DNA of 64,000 nucleotides, from positions 62,001 to 126,000 of the forward strand of contig CAJJTI010000001.1 in assembly GCA_905194705.1 (NCBI GenBank). Direction: 5' to 3'. The notes beneath the pieces are model-generated. The model was not told the DNA's origin, did not search any database, and saw only the letters and a list, made by a program, of their open reading frames with translations. Origin of the DNA: an uncultured Solobacterium sp. (GTDB lineage: Bacteria > Bacillota_I > Bacilli_A > Erysipelotrichales > Erysipelotrichaceae). The translations under genes and the position numbers were made by a program. This document shows, in pieces, positions 1 through 14,700 of the stretch; within the stretch, counting starts at the first letter, position 1; each line of letters opens with the position of its first letter.

Positions 1-1
1 A

Positions 2-2656
2 GATACGAGTGGAAAACACTATTTAACTCTTAAGGATTTATATACATTAACTCAACGTTCTACAAAAGGTACAATTATTGTAGATAACGGGATTAGTCTA
101 GATTTAAAGTTAAACACAATTAATGATATGACTAGTGCAGGAAGTATTGAAGTATCTCCTGAACAAATTAGTGATTTCAAAGACTGAAGAACTAAGTTAT
201 TAGAGAATAGTCCTGAATCTATTGATTATGAAGAAGTAAATCCAAATCCAATTGTAGCTGAACCTGTTATACCAACTTCAGAACAAAATATTAAGCCAAG
301 AGTAGAACCTACACCAGAAGCAGAAATAGTTAGTGAATCTCCTAAGGAACCAGTTAGACAAGCTTCTGTAGAACCAGAGACTAAAAATACTGTAGCTGAA
401 GCACAAAGCAAACAAACATTCAATAGTAATACTGGAGAACAACCTCCTGTTACAGATCAAAATCCAGTACATGCTCCTAATGTTGAACAATCTGTTACTC
501 CTCCTGTAGATATACTTGAAGAAGTTCCTCAGAATATAGGAATAACAGATAATCCTTTAAATATTTCTAAATGGAATGATATTGCAGATTTCTATTTAAA
601 TAATTTATGAAATTATGATCAAGCTACAGAATCTTCTTTATTTAATATATTAGGAATAAAAGGTAAACTTGCAGCTCCTAAATATATTAGAGCTTTAAAT
701 TTAATTGCTGCTTATTTTAAATATGGATATTATAAAAATCCAAGAGAAATTGTACGATTAGGACAAGCTTTAAATAAAGATAGAGCTATGGGGCGTGCTT
801 TTAGTGAACTTGAAACTGCACTAAAAACTAAACCTACTTTTGAAGTTATTCCATATGATAATGGAAGAAGAGGATTATTGGTGGCAAAAATTCAGATAAA
901 AGATAAAACTGCACAAATTCCATTATTATTTACAACTCCAAGATTTGGAATATATACAGGAGATTTTACAATTGGAAGTTATGCTAAGTTTACAAGAGAA
1001 GGAGAATTAACAACTGTTGATGTATCTAATTTTAATACAAGTGCTTTAAATAAAGGAGGTTTATTCTCTTCTTATGGAAAATTAGTATCTTTAGTAGTAC
1101 GTAAATCAGACTGGCAGGATCATATTAAATGAGTAGGAAATACATTTGAAGCAGATTCAAGAAACTATGCATTTATGTATCAGAATAGAGGAAATACATT
1201 TATGTTATTCTCTGCTGATCCATTAGTTAGTCAAAAAGAATTTGAAGCTCACCTAAAAGCACAAGTAGCAGAAGATGGAACTATTTTAAATACTGTTCAA
1301 AATGATCCTAGAATTCGATTAATAGGAATAAATAGTGTTGCTTCTTTAGATAATATAATTCATACTGCAATTAATAATGTTAATTTATTTAATGCACAAA
1401 GAAAAGCAGGAGACAAAAATGTTAAAGTTAGAAATAATCTTAATAGAGAAAGAGCTGGACAATTAATTTCGCTTGCATATTTTTCTCCTTATAAGAGTAC
1501 TATATTATTTAGATTAGGAGCATTATTAAATACACAATCAGGATATACTAATGCAATTAGAGTTACTTATGAAGATAAAGTAGCTCAAGCTGATAGAGGA
1601 AATGTTACTGAGAGAATAGTAACTATGGAGAATGGTCAATATGTTGTTAATGGAAAAACTTATTCTGATTTTGATTCTTTATTAAACACTGAATTTGGAT
1701 CTTTTGATCCTAATCAAATGTTAATGCAAACAGGATATATTAGTAGAGTTGGTAAATTTGAATTTAATGATCCATCATTTATGATATATAATATCTTTGC
1801 AGACTTTGTTGGAAAAACTGAAAAACTTCAAGAACATATTGAAAACAATCCAAACTTTAAGCAAGGAATTTATGTATTTGATGACGCAGTTAAAGTAGTT
1901 CCAGGATCTCAATTCTACTATGAAGTTGATACTGCAAATAAACTATATTCTACAAATGCTTCTAATTTAATAGGAAACGATTTTATTATAGATTATGACA
2001 AGATTCAAGTTAATCCTGAAAGAGCTATTCAAGAGAATTTACAACGTCAAAAGATTAATAAAGTTAATGAGGCGTTTAAACAGTTTGGAGTAAACAAACA
2101 AATTACAAATATAGACTTATTAGAATCAACAGTTAATGATGTTAATAATGAAATATTAAATAAAGTTACTACTCCAAATTATACAATAATTCAAATTGTT
2201 GGAGACTCTAATAATCCTGAAATTGTAATGAAGGAAATAAAGGATGATCTTACTCCTATGCTTAAGAATTTGTTTAAACAAGCTTATGGAGAGAATCCAG
2301 ATGATGTTACAATTATCTCTAGAAATAATTTGAAATTTGTACCATTTTTAGTATCTTTGAACAATAATTCAAAGAATTTTGTACTTGAAAATAAAGATGG
2401 AGTTTACTCAATTAGAGAGTTTAATACAATGAATGAATATATAGAACTTAGAGATTATTTAAATTCTGTAAAAGACTTATATAAATCAAGTCCTAATATT
2501 TTAATGTACCTTAAAGCTCTAATGCAAAATACAGAAGTAACTGAAACTATAGCAAGTACATATTATAACGAAGTTAGTACAAATGAAACTCTCAACGAGT
2601 TAAGAGAAAATGTACAGAAATACTTAATAGCAAAATTAGAAAATAATGAGTGTTAA
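2..2656 (+). CDS. Giant virion-type protein, C-terminal 884 residues (5' end outside window)
   Basis: The frame is open from the left edge of the window to TAA at 2654-2656 when TGA is read as Trp (in-frame TGA at 185, 608 and 1130). It is the first of three consecutive giant genes and overlaps the next by 11 nt. A proline- and glutamate-rich low-complexity linker lies at about residues 75-175 of the visible part; the rest is mixed alpha/beta with many Asn and Tyr and no motif I can name. By position beside the RNA polymerase gene it is probably a virion or ejected cargo protein, as in crAss-like phages. That role is inferred from context, not from a domain. Confidence 0.8.
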
Positions 2657-5600
2657 ATGTGGATATTCTTCAGCATATTATCCATTACTGAAGAACTTAC
2701 TTAGAGGTGATTCACCAGATTTAAATGCGTTTAAAGTGTTCATAAATGAGCATTTTACAAATCCAGATGAGGTGTTTAATATGTTTGTGAGTGGAGTCTA
2801 TACAGACTCCGCTCCAACACCTGTATCTGAACCTAAAAAGATTAGTAGTAGATTAGGTATTGAACTTCCTCCCGAAGGATCTTCACCTCAACAATATTAT
2901 ATTGATAATTCAAGACAATATAATAAAATGATTGACGATACAGCAAAAAAGATTATTTCTATGTCTGTATTTGATATTAATTCTGATTCTTTTATAGATG
3001 CAAATGCTACTTTAGGAAGTTATTCCAATTTAAATACTGGAATTTTTAAATATAAACAAGAACTTTTATCTATTATTAGTGAGTTTATGGGAAAACCTCT
3101 AAATCCTATTAGCATTGACTCAGAGCCTAAATCTATTATTAATGTATTTGAAGATACTATAAAAGAATATGAAGCCTACATTAAAAATGCAGGACTTACT
3201 CAAGATCAAAAATATTTTAATGCATATAATGCATATGTAACATTAAAAACTTTTGATGATATATTGAGATTATATACTCCATTTATTTCTATTAAACCAG
3301 AATATAAAAACAGTTCAACTTATGCTATAGGACGTTATAATTATGATGGACCTAATGTTACACACTATACTGGTTTTAGTAATAATGAGTTTATGGGTGC
3401 TGAAGAATCTGTCAGTGACCTTGCAAAAATTTTACTTTCATATTTTCCTGAAGTTAATGAAGACGGTGTTATTATAGAAAATACAGCTATTACCTTATCT
3501 GGATTTAATTCAGCTATGGGTAAAGTAAAGTTATTTATGGAGGAAAGCGTTGACCCTGAAATAGTTGATGAAATAGCTAAAGAGGGCAATATGGATATGA
3601 GTAAAATTATTGGAAAATATTTAAATGCACTAGCAACTAAATCTGTAGCGCCAGAACATACAACTTACTTACAAAATAAGTTAAGAGGTATTGCTAAATT
3701 TATCTATTCAGATAAAATGGCTACTCCAATTAAGCAAATGTATACACATCTAATGAATAAGACGGTATTGTCAAGTTATATTAGTTATGGTAAGGATAAC
3801 TTAACTGGAGAATTAACTGGTAAGAATTTAACTGATCGACCTGTACAAATACAGAGATATTTTCTTACAGATATTATTAAAGCTGCAAGTACTTACTGAA
3901 TTGATAATAAAACTAACTTTCAAAATAAGTTAGGAAAATACGATATTAATATTATTGGAACTAATATTAGTATTACAGAAGGCAGTAATACTTTAAATTT
4001 AAAATATAATCCTGATACTGGAGAAATTAATTCTGCAGGAATAATATCTGATACTTTAATGGACGATTTACTTATGGATTTTGCTTCATTTTTAGTAGCA
4101 GATGATTTTAATCAAGTTGCAGAACAAGTATTCCCAAGAGAAAAAAATGTAAATAAAATTACATTATTAACTCCAATATTAGGTAGTATTTTATATAGTG
4201 CTAACTCAGGTCAAATTATTGATATAGGCAAAAATGGCTTCTTTGGGCAAGCAAATGATTTAGCAAAAGTATTAAGTGTTACTAATGGTTCTGATACAAT
4301 TAATGTTATTAAGAATGCAGAAGGTAACAATTTACCATTATATCAAATGGTTTGTTTAGCGTACTCTCATAAGAAAATGAGCCAATATTTACATGATGAA
4401 CTTGGATGAGGATCTGATACAGTAATGAGTGATAATGCTGTATTTAACAATATTCAACGTATTAAAAATCCAAAGATTCGAGCAGAAGTAACTATTGGAG
4501 ATTATACTAAACAATCTAGTAATCTTACTGAAGATGAAGTAATACATCTTGCAATAGTATATGATTTCTTTGAAGGATTAACTTCAAGTAAATCTGTTTC
4601 TGAGCAGGGTGGAAAGGTAAATGGAGTAATTGGATTGCAATCAACAGTTTATTCAGATAAAAATAAACATTTTGTAATGCAATTTGATTTAAGTCAAAAT
4701 TGAGATTTTAAAGATTTAGGTTCAATTAATTTTAAGGAAGTTTTAGAGAAATATTATTCTAGTAAGAATGTATCTGATTTAGAACCTATTATGAATATTT
4801 GATTTAAAACAAATCAAAGTCAATATACGAACTTAATTAATAAAATCTTAAACGACTATACTCAAGCTACAGGTAAAGAATTTAAGACTATAAGTGATCT
4901 AAAAGAATATATTGCAAAAACAAAACTTGCAGATATTAAGCAAAAATTTAGAGACAGCGGATTAGAATTTATTGAAGAAGTTCATATATCTAAAGATCCA
5001 TATACTAAGAAAAATGTCTTTAATGAAACACTTGAAAATCTTTATAATATATTCAGCGAAAGAAATCAATTTGATGAGTTTATTAATTATCAATTAAATA
5101 GGTTTCTTGAAGACAGCTCAAAAGCTTGAGAGAGTATATCTTCTGACAAAAATGTATATAAGGCATTTTCTGCTAGAAAATGAAGTAACTGAATTGCTGA
5201 AAGAACTATTGAAACTGTTGATGAAAATGATGAGCCAATATCATATACTGTTCCTTATGTAACAATACATGATAAGGATGGCAAATTAAATCCTATGCTT
5301 TATTCGTATTTTATTATGGATTCATTTTTAAGTAATGAATATAATAAAATGATGGTTGGAGGAGTTTATACTCACCCAAACAAGAATAAAGAAGTTTCTG
5401 CAACAGAAGGATATCTTGAACATAGTTTTGCAAGTAGATGGATTTCTCAGGTAAAACGTATGGTTATTTATGGAGCTACTCACCACTCTTTTGCACAAGG
5501 ATTAAAAAATGGAGTTGCTCCAAAAGTTAAAATGGCTGTAGTTGGAGATATTGGGGCTGCTGTACAAAATATTTCAGGTATGACTGATAGTGTTGATTCT

Positions 5601-8363
5601 ATGGATGGATCTGGATTTACAAGTCCATATTTCTCTAGACAACAAAATGTATCACTAATTGATGCTAAAGTAGGTAGAAATAAAAAGACTATTTTAGCAG
5701 ATATGAATGGAGAATATGGTTTACCTAAATTATTAAAGTGAGCAGAATATGAGATTACAAATGCTAATAGACGTACATCATGAGGATCAGATATCAAGTT
5801 AGAAAATATGTTTAGAAAAATGCATAATTTACTATTTGATCCTAGTGTAACAATAGTTTATGATAAAGTATTTGATAATCTTTTCTATAGAGAACCTGAT
5901 AACCAAACTTATTGGAAAATAAATCATGTAGTTATTAATAACAATGTAGCTCAAGTAGAACGTATTGAAACCGATATATTTGGCAATATAATTGGAGAAA
6001 ATAGTATACTTGATACAGATATTAAAATTAGTAGTATATATGATTTAGATCAAATATTTGGTGGAGCATGATCAATGGAATACAATGATACTATGAAACA
6101 ATTATATTGGTCTGAAAACAACTTAGATATTGTCAATGATATTATTAATGATAATAATCTAAAAGACTATATGATTGGGTATCTTGTAAATAAGTCTGCT
6201 ATCAAAGTAGGAGCTTCTAATGTTAATGGTGATGATATTTGAACTAATGATTCTGATTTATGGTTTACTACAATGTCAACTAAGTTTGGAGGAGTTCAGA
6301 TGAATGCAGATCACGAACTTGATGAAGCAGAAGTTACTGAAATGACTCAGATGATTAGTGCTCTTGAACAAAATGGATTTACACACGATTTAGCAACAAA
6401 AGTATATCAAGAAATTGGTAAATTATGTCATGATGCTATTGCAGAAATTCATGAAGTTCTTGAAACAGGAGATCAACAAGCCTTATATGAAATTTATGGT
6501 AAAGCTTTAGTTAAAGCTTTTCAAACAAATAATAAAGATACTTTAGGACTTGCACAATCTTTTATAAAACTTGCTCAACAAAGTTTTAATGAAAAGAAAA
6601 TCGATTATAAAATTCCTTTTAGTGCAGGTACTATTAATGGTATCTTTAACTCAACAGTTACATCTTCTTTAGTAAAAGATGCAATTAGACGTCATTATGA
6701 TGGTGTTGCATCTGTATTAAATCCATCATATGGAATACAACAGTATTTTAACTGAGGAGGATATAACTATAGCTATGATGAACTTTTAGATTTAGTAAGA
6801 AAAGTAGGTAGAGCTACAGATCCTCGCCTTGCAGATTTAACTATTAATGAAGCAATGCAAGGTCCTTTTGTTACTCGTAATGGAGAAAATCTTATTAACC
6901 CATTTGTTACAGAACTTACTGCTGAAAATCCTATCGATTTTGAAGATACATTAGTAGTTTATAATGATCCGATGTTTAATGGAGAAGAACCTTTATTAAA
7001 CGAAGAAGGACAGAGACTATATCAAGGATATATGGGAAAGGTTACTACTGATATGTATGATATTGTAAAAATTGATAATTATTCAAAATACGATTGGTAT
7101 AAAAACTTAGATAAGAGATATGCACAAAGATTATCTTTACGTCCAAAAAATCTTAAAGGCTCTGATACAATATTTATTATTGAGGGAGAAAAACATAGTA
7201 TTTTTGAAGGAGATATAACTCGTGCATTACATTATCTTAATGGAACCTCTAGTACTACTGTAGAATCTCTATATGATGAATTAAGATCTAATATTAAAAA
7301 GGAACTTGGGCTTAAAGGAAAACCTGAAAAAGATTTAACCCCTGAGCAACTAGAATGAGTTAATATTATTACTACAGAGAGAATAGCTCTAATTCGTAGA
7401 GCAGCAGGAACATTAATTCCTAGTGCGGGAGAAATCGATATTGACTTTATAGAAAACTCGTTACATAAATCTCAGCAAAAATTATTAAATGATTTAGCTG
7501 ATGGTAAGATGATCCAATGAAAAGGTATATATGTACAACCTGAATCTGTACAAGTAATTCCTGCCCAGATTATTATGGGTAAATTATATGCTAAACAATT
7601 AGGTCTATTGCCAGGAGATTCTATAGCTAAAATTAAGCAAAGAGGAGCTGAGTTCTTTAAAGAGAGAATTCAAGGTTATTATAACAATGATAATCCTGAT
7701 CCTGAATCTTATGATATAATATTATTTGATGGAACTGGAAAAAAACTTTATGTAAAAATTGGAGACCAAAATCTGAATAATTTATATAAGGATACTTTAA
7801 CTCCAAATGGAGATTTTACTATAGTTGATAATTCTGTTTACTACAATGGAAAAGAAATAGCATCTGCAGAAGGTAAGAAGTTTTATAAATATACTGATAC
7901 TGCGGGAAATATACATGACCTAGTAATTGTAGATAACTTTGAAAGATTTTCTGAAATTAATAACTCTAGAATCTATAATAACTATAAGTATAACTATACA
8001 TTATCTAATTACAAAAACTTAATTGCAAATCAATTTACGTCAGATAATGTTACTTTATCATATTATGATGATTTTGGAGATATTAAAACTAGAGAAATTT
8101 TAGATTACAAATCTATAAATCCTCAAGTGCTAATTCAAATGTTAAGTGATAATCAAAATATTAGATTTAGTAATAGAATTATGAAAATCGCTGATAGAAA
8201 ATATAAAGCGTTTGAGCAAAGTTTAAGATTTGTAGGTACTCGTATTCCTTGTCAGTCAATGCAGTCATTCATGCCAATGGAAGTAGTTCTATTTACTGAT
8301 AGTGACATAAACGAGGTCTACGTACCAACCAATCAGACATGGTTGCAAGGGTCTGATTATGAT
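2646..8363 (+). CDS. Virion RNA polymerase-type giant protein, exon 1
   Basis: Exon 1 of a 2944-aa protein (exon 2 is 8673-11789). ATG 2646 lies inside the end of the upstream gene. The frame is continuous only if TGA = Trp; more than twenty in-frame TGA codons occur across both exons. The exon ends with QTWLQGSDYD; joined to exon 2 (IDKVYILGYS) this makes DYDID at residues 1904-1908. That matches the DxDxD metal-binding loop of the double-psi beta-barrel RNA polymerase of crAss-like phages (DFDID in phage phi14:2) and of YonO-type enzymes. The likely role is a single-polypeptide RNA polymerase, packaged in the virion and transcribing early genes. Catalytic identity is inferred from this loop, the size and the neighbourhood. 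Confidence 0.82.
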
Positions 8364-8672
8364 AGAGTTACGTGTCATAATAAAACCTCTTTAATTGCTG
8401 GAAACTCCTTAGAGACTTATAAACTACAACATAAAATCTAAAAATGATTTAAGTGTGAATGTTTAAAAATTATAAGTATTGGACAATCAGCAGCCGATTC
8501 TGAAAAGAAGGGTTCAACGACTATCGAAAGTATACTAATAAAGAAATATTATTAGGAATAAACAAGTAGAGTACATTATTTTATGGAAATAAGAGGATAT
8601 TAAATTATGGTAATAGTAATTTAATATAAGATATAGTCTGATCTTATACGAAAGTATAAGCTAACAAAAATG
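8364..8672 (+). ncRNA. Group I intron inside the RNA polymerase catalytic loop
   Basis: A 309-nt insertion with no ORF of its own; its TAA at 8439 would truncate the polymerase. It shows group I core elements: AATCAGCAGCC, then GTTCAACGACTA (P7 5' strand), then GATATAGTCTG near the 3' end (P7 3' strand, TAGTC pairing with GACTA). The exon before it ends in T and the intron ends in G, as group I splicing requires. Removal restores the frame and yields SDYD-IDKVY. The same core words occur in the introns at 19.5 kb and 22.9 kb. Confidence 0.88.
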
Positions 8673-11600
8673 ATCGATAAAGTTTATATATTAGGTTATT
8701 CTATTTCTGATAATGGAAAATTACTTACAAATGCAGAAGATCCAAAAATATCTCCATTCTTAAAACAGGATGCTATAAGAAATGCAATTGTAAATGGTGT
8801 ATTTGATGTAATACTGAGTCCTAAAAATCAGATTAACCTTACAATGCCTATTACAACATCTCATATGCAAGAACTTGCAAGTAAATCTGTATTAGGAGAA
8901 AGTGCAAAAATTATGAATCCTTATAATTCTGCTAGTAAATATTTAATGCAAATTCAAAATATGGTTGGTAAAACTGTAATTGGTAATGTTGCTACAGGAT
9001 TAAAGAGTTTCTTTGCATTATCTAACTTATATAATACTAGATTTAAACAAGTTTATGATAGTATTGTAAATAGAGATTTTGATACAACTAGACAACTTTT
9101 AAGTAGATATTCATTTATTAAAGGTTCTCAACGTAATGGAACAGAACAATTAATTACATTAGCAAATGTAGATTTTTCTATGTTTGAAAATGATCCTGAA
9201 TGAATTTCTAAATATGCAGTTCCTGCAGATATTGCAAATAATATTATTCAGCTAATAGACTTCCAAAGAAGATTAACTGATAAATCTCTTGATATGGGAG
9301 AGTTACTGAATGCTGCAACAGATAATGCTAAGGAGTTAATTCTTAAGAAAATTAATGCAGACTCTAATTGAGTTGATCTTTATGTATATAGTTTAATGCT
9401 TGGAGAGGACTTAAGAAGAATTGGAGATTTAATGGTATCTGAAGAAGTTACTAAACTTGTATCGGAATATAATACAAATCTTTGAACAGATCCAATTCCA
9501 AAAAATAAAATTCATTTCATTGATCAAGCTATTGAGGATCCTTCAAGATATGCAGTTTATAAACCAAATGCATCTGAAGCTGATATTAAAAAAGCAAATG
9601 AGAGAACTGAAATTTTATTTAAAACATTAAAGAAGAAAGCTAAAGGTGCAGAAGAAATTAGAATTCTAGGTAGATTATTAAAAATTAATCAAGGACTTCC
9701 TACAGATAAATGAGGAAAGTATTCTTATATTAAGGGAATTGAAACATTTATTAATGATAAGTTTAAAGATGAAATTGGAGAGAAATTTAATCTACTAAAG
9801 TTTGCTGCTAATGAAGAATACAGATTACAACAAATTGATAACTATGAAAAAGTTAAGACTACATTTAATATATTAGATGTTATAGCTAGTGTTCCACACT
9901 TCAAAGAAATGTTTAATATTCTAAGTGTTGATAATGAAGTTCTTAATCGATTATCAGTTAGAAATCAAGTTGAATCTATTGTTATAGATGAAACTACTCC
10001 TAAAAGAGGAAGTAAGTTATCTATAGAAGAATTTAGACAAACTAGAAATAATATTGATGATTTCTTAATTGATTCATGAATTAAAACTAAAAATTTAAGT
10101 TTTCAAGTTCCAGTTAATCAGAAATATAAGGTAGAAAATTCTATTTTAATTAATAAAGATGAAAACTTTATAATTAATCTAGACAGTAAGGATAATATTG
10201 ATTCATTTAGAATGTATATTGAGGATTATATTATTCCTACACTTAAAGAAAAATTACCTGATAATGCATTTATTAAATATTTATGCTTTGGATTAAAAAC
10301 TGATTCAGAAGGTAAGGAAAGAGGTTTTTATAAACTTCCATTTAATATGATGCAGATAGATAATAGTCAAAAGACTAAAGCTCTTTATGAACAAATCTTA
10401 CGAGATTTTAATAGTTTAAATAAAGTTACGATTCCTGAATTTGGAGCTCTAAATCCTGTTAATGCCTTCTATTTATATAACTTAATTGTTAATAAAGATG
10501 GTTTTGGACAGGCTTCATTAACTCGTTTGTTTGAGGACTTAGTAGCAAGTGGAGATAATTCATTATGAGTTGTTGATTATAATAATTGAATTGACCAACA
10601 AAATCCACAAGAACTTGCTAATACATTCCTAAAACGAGATCCAAATGATAGTATGGCAGAAAGAGCAGAAGCAGTACTTATTAATGCAGCAAATGAAAAT
10701 GTTGAAACCATTGGATTTAAATCTGAAGAAAACACTTCTTTAGATAGAGATTATAATGATTCAACTACAGACACTACTAAACCAATATTAGTATCTGATG
10801 GAAATGAACAGTATAGACAAGTAAGATTCAATATTCCTAAAACAGACATATCTGTTGAAGAAGCTTTAAAAATTGCTAAAATTATTGAAGTTGCAGAAAC
10901 AAAAGCAGATAAAAATAATGAAGAAGTTGTTTCTTACATTGATTTTGACTATTATACGGAATGAGGTATAGCTGAAAGTGTAGCAGAGTTATTTGATGAA
11001 GGATATGATCAAAGAATGTATGCTGTAACTAATAAACTAATAGGTGAACATAACATATTAGTAGACGAGTTTAATAATACTAATACATCTTCTAAAAATC
11101 TTATATCTAGAACTCTAAAATATATTATCTTTAATTCAGGAGCTTTTGTTAGAACTGATCCAAATCAACTTACTTTATTTAATAATGGACCAACCAAATT
11201 CTATGACTTAAAAACTCCAATGTCTACTAAGATTACAGAATTAGTAAAAAATGTAAATTCTTTACAAAATGTAAGATTAGTAACAGATCAGGATGTAATT
11301 AATGAAGATACTGCAATTAAAAACGCAAAAGGATTTATTAAAGAAGGAATAATTTATATTAATATTGATAGAGCTACAGATGATACTCTAATTCATGAGT
11401 TCTCACATCTATATTTAGCAGATGCCAGAAATATGCATGCCGAGTCTTATTATAAGATTTTAGGTAATATACAAGATACTGAATTATGAAATAGAATGCG
11501 ACAAAATCCTTATTATAAAAACAAGAAAGGATCTGACTTTGATGAAGAAGTTTTAGCAACTATGATTACAGACTATTATAATAGACATATTAAATCTGAT

Positions 11601-11789
11601 GCAGAATTAGAAATTATAGATGAAATTCTTTCAATTACTAATCCTGAACTTAAAGCTATTATTAATAGTGGAGAAATCATGCCATTCTATGATAGTTTTA
11701 TTCATGAAAACTATAAACTTAGTCAAAAAGTAGCTACAATCAAGAATAAATTAATGAATGATGATATTATAAAAGAAGATTGTAAATAA
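8673..11789 (+). CDS. Virion RNA polymerase-type giant protein, exon 2
   Basis: Continues the polymerase from Ile-Asp of DYDID to TAA at 11787-11789, with in-frame TGA codons read as Trp (for example 9201, 10566, 10962, 11487). Near the C terminus is TLIHEFSHLYLAD (HEFSH at about residues 2814-2818 of the spliced protein), an HExxH zinc-metallopeptidase-like motif followed by further acidic residues. It may be a protease or a remnant; I cannot see a confident third zinc ligand. The stop overlaps the next start as TAATG, which suggests translational coupling. Confidence 0.82.
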
Positions 11790-14700
11790 TGGCAAGAAAT
11801 TGTACATACGAAATTACGATAAACGGTGAAAAGAAAGTGTTCAACTCCGAAATGGAGTTGGACACGTTTCTTGACAACTACGCTCAAAATATGGTAGTTG
11901 ATAATGTTGATGCAACACTACAAGTAGATCAACAACAAGTCACTGTAGATAAAATAAGTGAAGCTATAAAAAAATATAAATCACTTGCTACAGAGTTTGA
12001 AATAACAAATGAAGACGGAGAAAAGGAAATTGCTCTAAAATTAGATAAATCAATGGGTGTTACTAAGTTCCTTACAACCTATGGAGATCCTTTTGATTTA
12101 GCTAAAGTATTAGTTACAAAATTTAATCTTGAAGAGTATCTGAAAAGAGAAAAAGAAAGACTAATGAAAAAAGGCATGACTTCGAACGAAGCAGATAAAT
12201 ATTTGGAGGATCTACAAAAGAGTTGAACTCAACTAACCGATTATGGTACAGAAGTACATAAACTTTTTGAATCTGTAATTAATCCTGAAATAGAATATAC
12301 TCCAAAATTATTAAATGAAGAGCAAGTATCATTGTTACAAAACCAATTAAGAGATTTTATAGAAGACACTAAAGAAAAATTTGGAAGAGACTGTAAATTC
12401 ATTACTGAAATACCAATTGTTTCTGAAGATATAGCTGAACCTTATAAAGCAGCAGGATTAAATTCAATTAATGGTAGAATTGACTTATTAATTGTAGATA
12501 AAAATGGTAATGCTCATATTCGAGATTTTAAAGTATCTCGAAAAGCAGTAGGAGCTTGAGATGAAACTAGAAATGCATTATTAAATAATGTATGAGCTTC
12601 TACTAAAAAATTAAGTGCAGCATATCAGTTAAACTTCTATAAAGCTATGTTAGAACAACAAGGTATTAATGTAGCTACAGTAGGAATTATTCCTGTTAAA
12701 CTTGATATTGATTATAAAAAAGATAATTCAGGAAATGATAATTTATCTCAAATTGATAATTTATCGAGTGTATACATTGATTCTGATAATATTATAGTAA
12801 ATCCATCTAATACAATTGGAAAATATTATGATAGAGTTAGAGAAATTATTCCTATTAGACGTTTAACAGATTCATTTGATATTATTAAAACTATTGAAGA
12901 ACCTATGAGTAAGTTCTTTCCTAATTATGAACTATCTTCAAAAGTTCAAAGAAAGAACGCAAACTTTAAGTTTTATAAAGAAAAAATCGTTCAATATATT
13001 AGTTCTTCTGCTCCTGAAGCAGGATATGGAAAATATAGATTCTGAAATGAATATAAACCTAAAGATTCTGTAAAAAGTAGGTGAGAATATGCTCAAACGG
13101 AAGAAGAACTTGATAAAAAGTTAGAGGACTATATAAAAAGTATTAATGAGCGACGTGGAAATGAGTTAGCTGATATTGCTCAGGATATTATAAATGTCCA
13201 GCAGGGATCGATGGATATTAACGATATTGCAAAGGATAATCCATATAAAGGAGACTTTTTACGTAGACATATTGAAAAATATATTGAAGGAGAATGGCAA
13301 TTTGAAAATAATCCATCATTTATTTCTGCAGGTTTACTAGTATTTACAAAAAATAAAGTATTAGAAATAGTATCTATTACAAATAATGTTACTCATCAAA
13401 CAGTTAAACTTGAAAAGGGAACAAATATTTTAGGTTCAACAATAGCTAATCGAGATGTTGATGAACATAAAATAATGTCTGCGACAAATGGAAATATTGA
13501 CTTAATTAAAGTAATGGCATTACTAAATAGCGATGCTATTAAATATGAAAATTATCGAATTAATAAAATTGAAAGTATTAATATTTGGCAACAAACTGGT
13601 TCAGAGCAATATTTTGATAAGTTATATGATAACTTTGTAGAATTATGTAGAATACACAATGTTCCTATAAATCTTAAAAGATCAAACTTTAGTTCAACTC
13701 TTGAATCTGTGGTAAGTACAATTACTGATATATGTGGTCCTGAAAAACTAAAACATATTGGAAATTGAGCTGTTACATTTAGTGCCGATGATGTTATTAA
13801 AGGTGGAGAATTTCTAAAAAATAGAATGGAAGAGCTTAGGAAACTAGATAACGCTCAGGGATTGCGTAAAGCAATACATACTGGGCAATGAAATTTTGAT
13901 GATCCTTTACAAACTTCCTATATGTTACTTGGAAAAGCTCTTAACAAAGTAAGAGGATATGAAGTTTATATTGAACCAGACCCTGCAAAATGAGTTAGTG
14001 TAACAGGTAGTTTTCACGCAGGAACTAATATTACAAGTATTAATAATTCTCCTTCATTAACAGCTCAAGAAGTTGGACGTATTGTTGCAGTAACAGAAAC
14101 TAAGATACGTAGACAAGAATTAGCTTGGGATTCTAAGATTAGAAAAGTATTTAAGGAATTTTATAAATTTAAAGATCAAAACCGTTTAATAGGTGGAGAA
14201 GTAAAATATTTTGATAATCTATTTAGAAGAGATGAAAATGGTAATATTACAAAAGATTTTATGTTAAAAGACATTAATGATAGTTCTTTAGCTAAAGAAG
14301 AAAAAGCGTTAATAAAAACATTTACAGAAATTGTAAACCAACTTCGTTTTGAAGGAAATCCTGGACGTTATCAACAAGCAATAGAAGACGGAACTTATTA
14401 TCAAGTTCCTGTAACTATTGGTTCTATGAAGTCTCAATTCCATAATAAAGGTTTTAAAGAAGGTCTTAAAATGGAGTATCAAGAAGTTACTAATATGTTA
14501 AGGCTGTTTGAGGAACAAATGAAGGATTTTGATCTTGCTAAAGATGCGCAAAGAGTATATAACAAATTTAAAATTGGAAATGATACCCGAGAGCAAATTA
14601 TATCAAATCATGGAATAAATAGTCTTGAAACTCAACTCGAAGATTTATTAAGAAGCTATATTCATGCATATGTTGCAGAAGCAGAATACAATGATATTAT

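Noticed and set aside
2646-11789. A decaying pseudogene region with many short ORFs
   Set aside because: All breaks except the intron stop are TGA in one frame, and codon use and motifs continue across them; this is recoding plus one intron.
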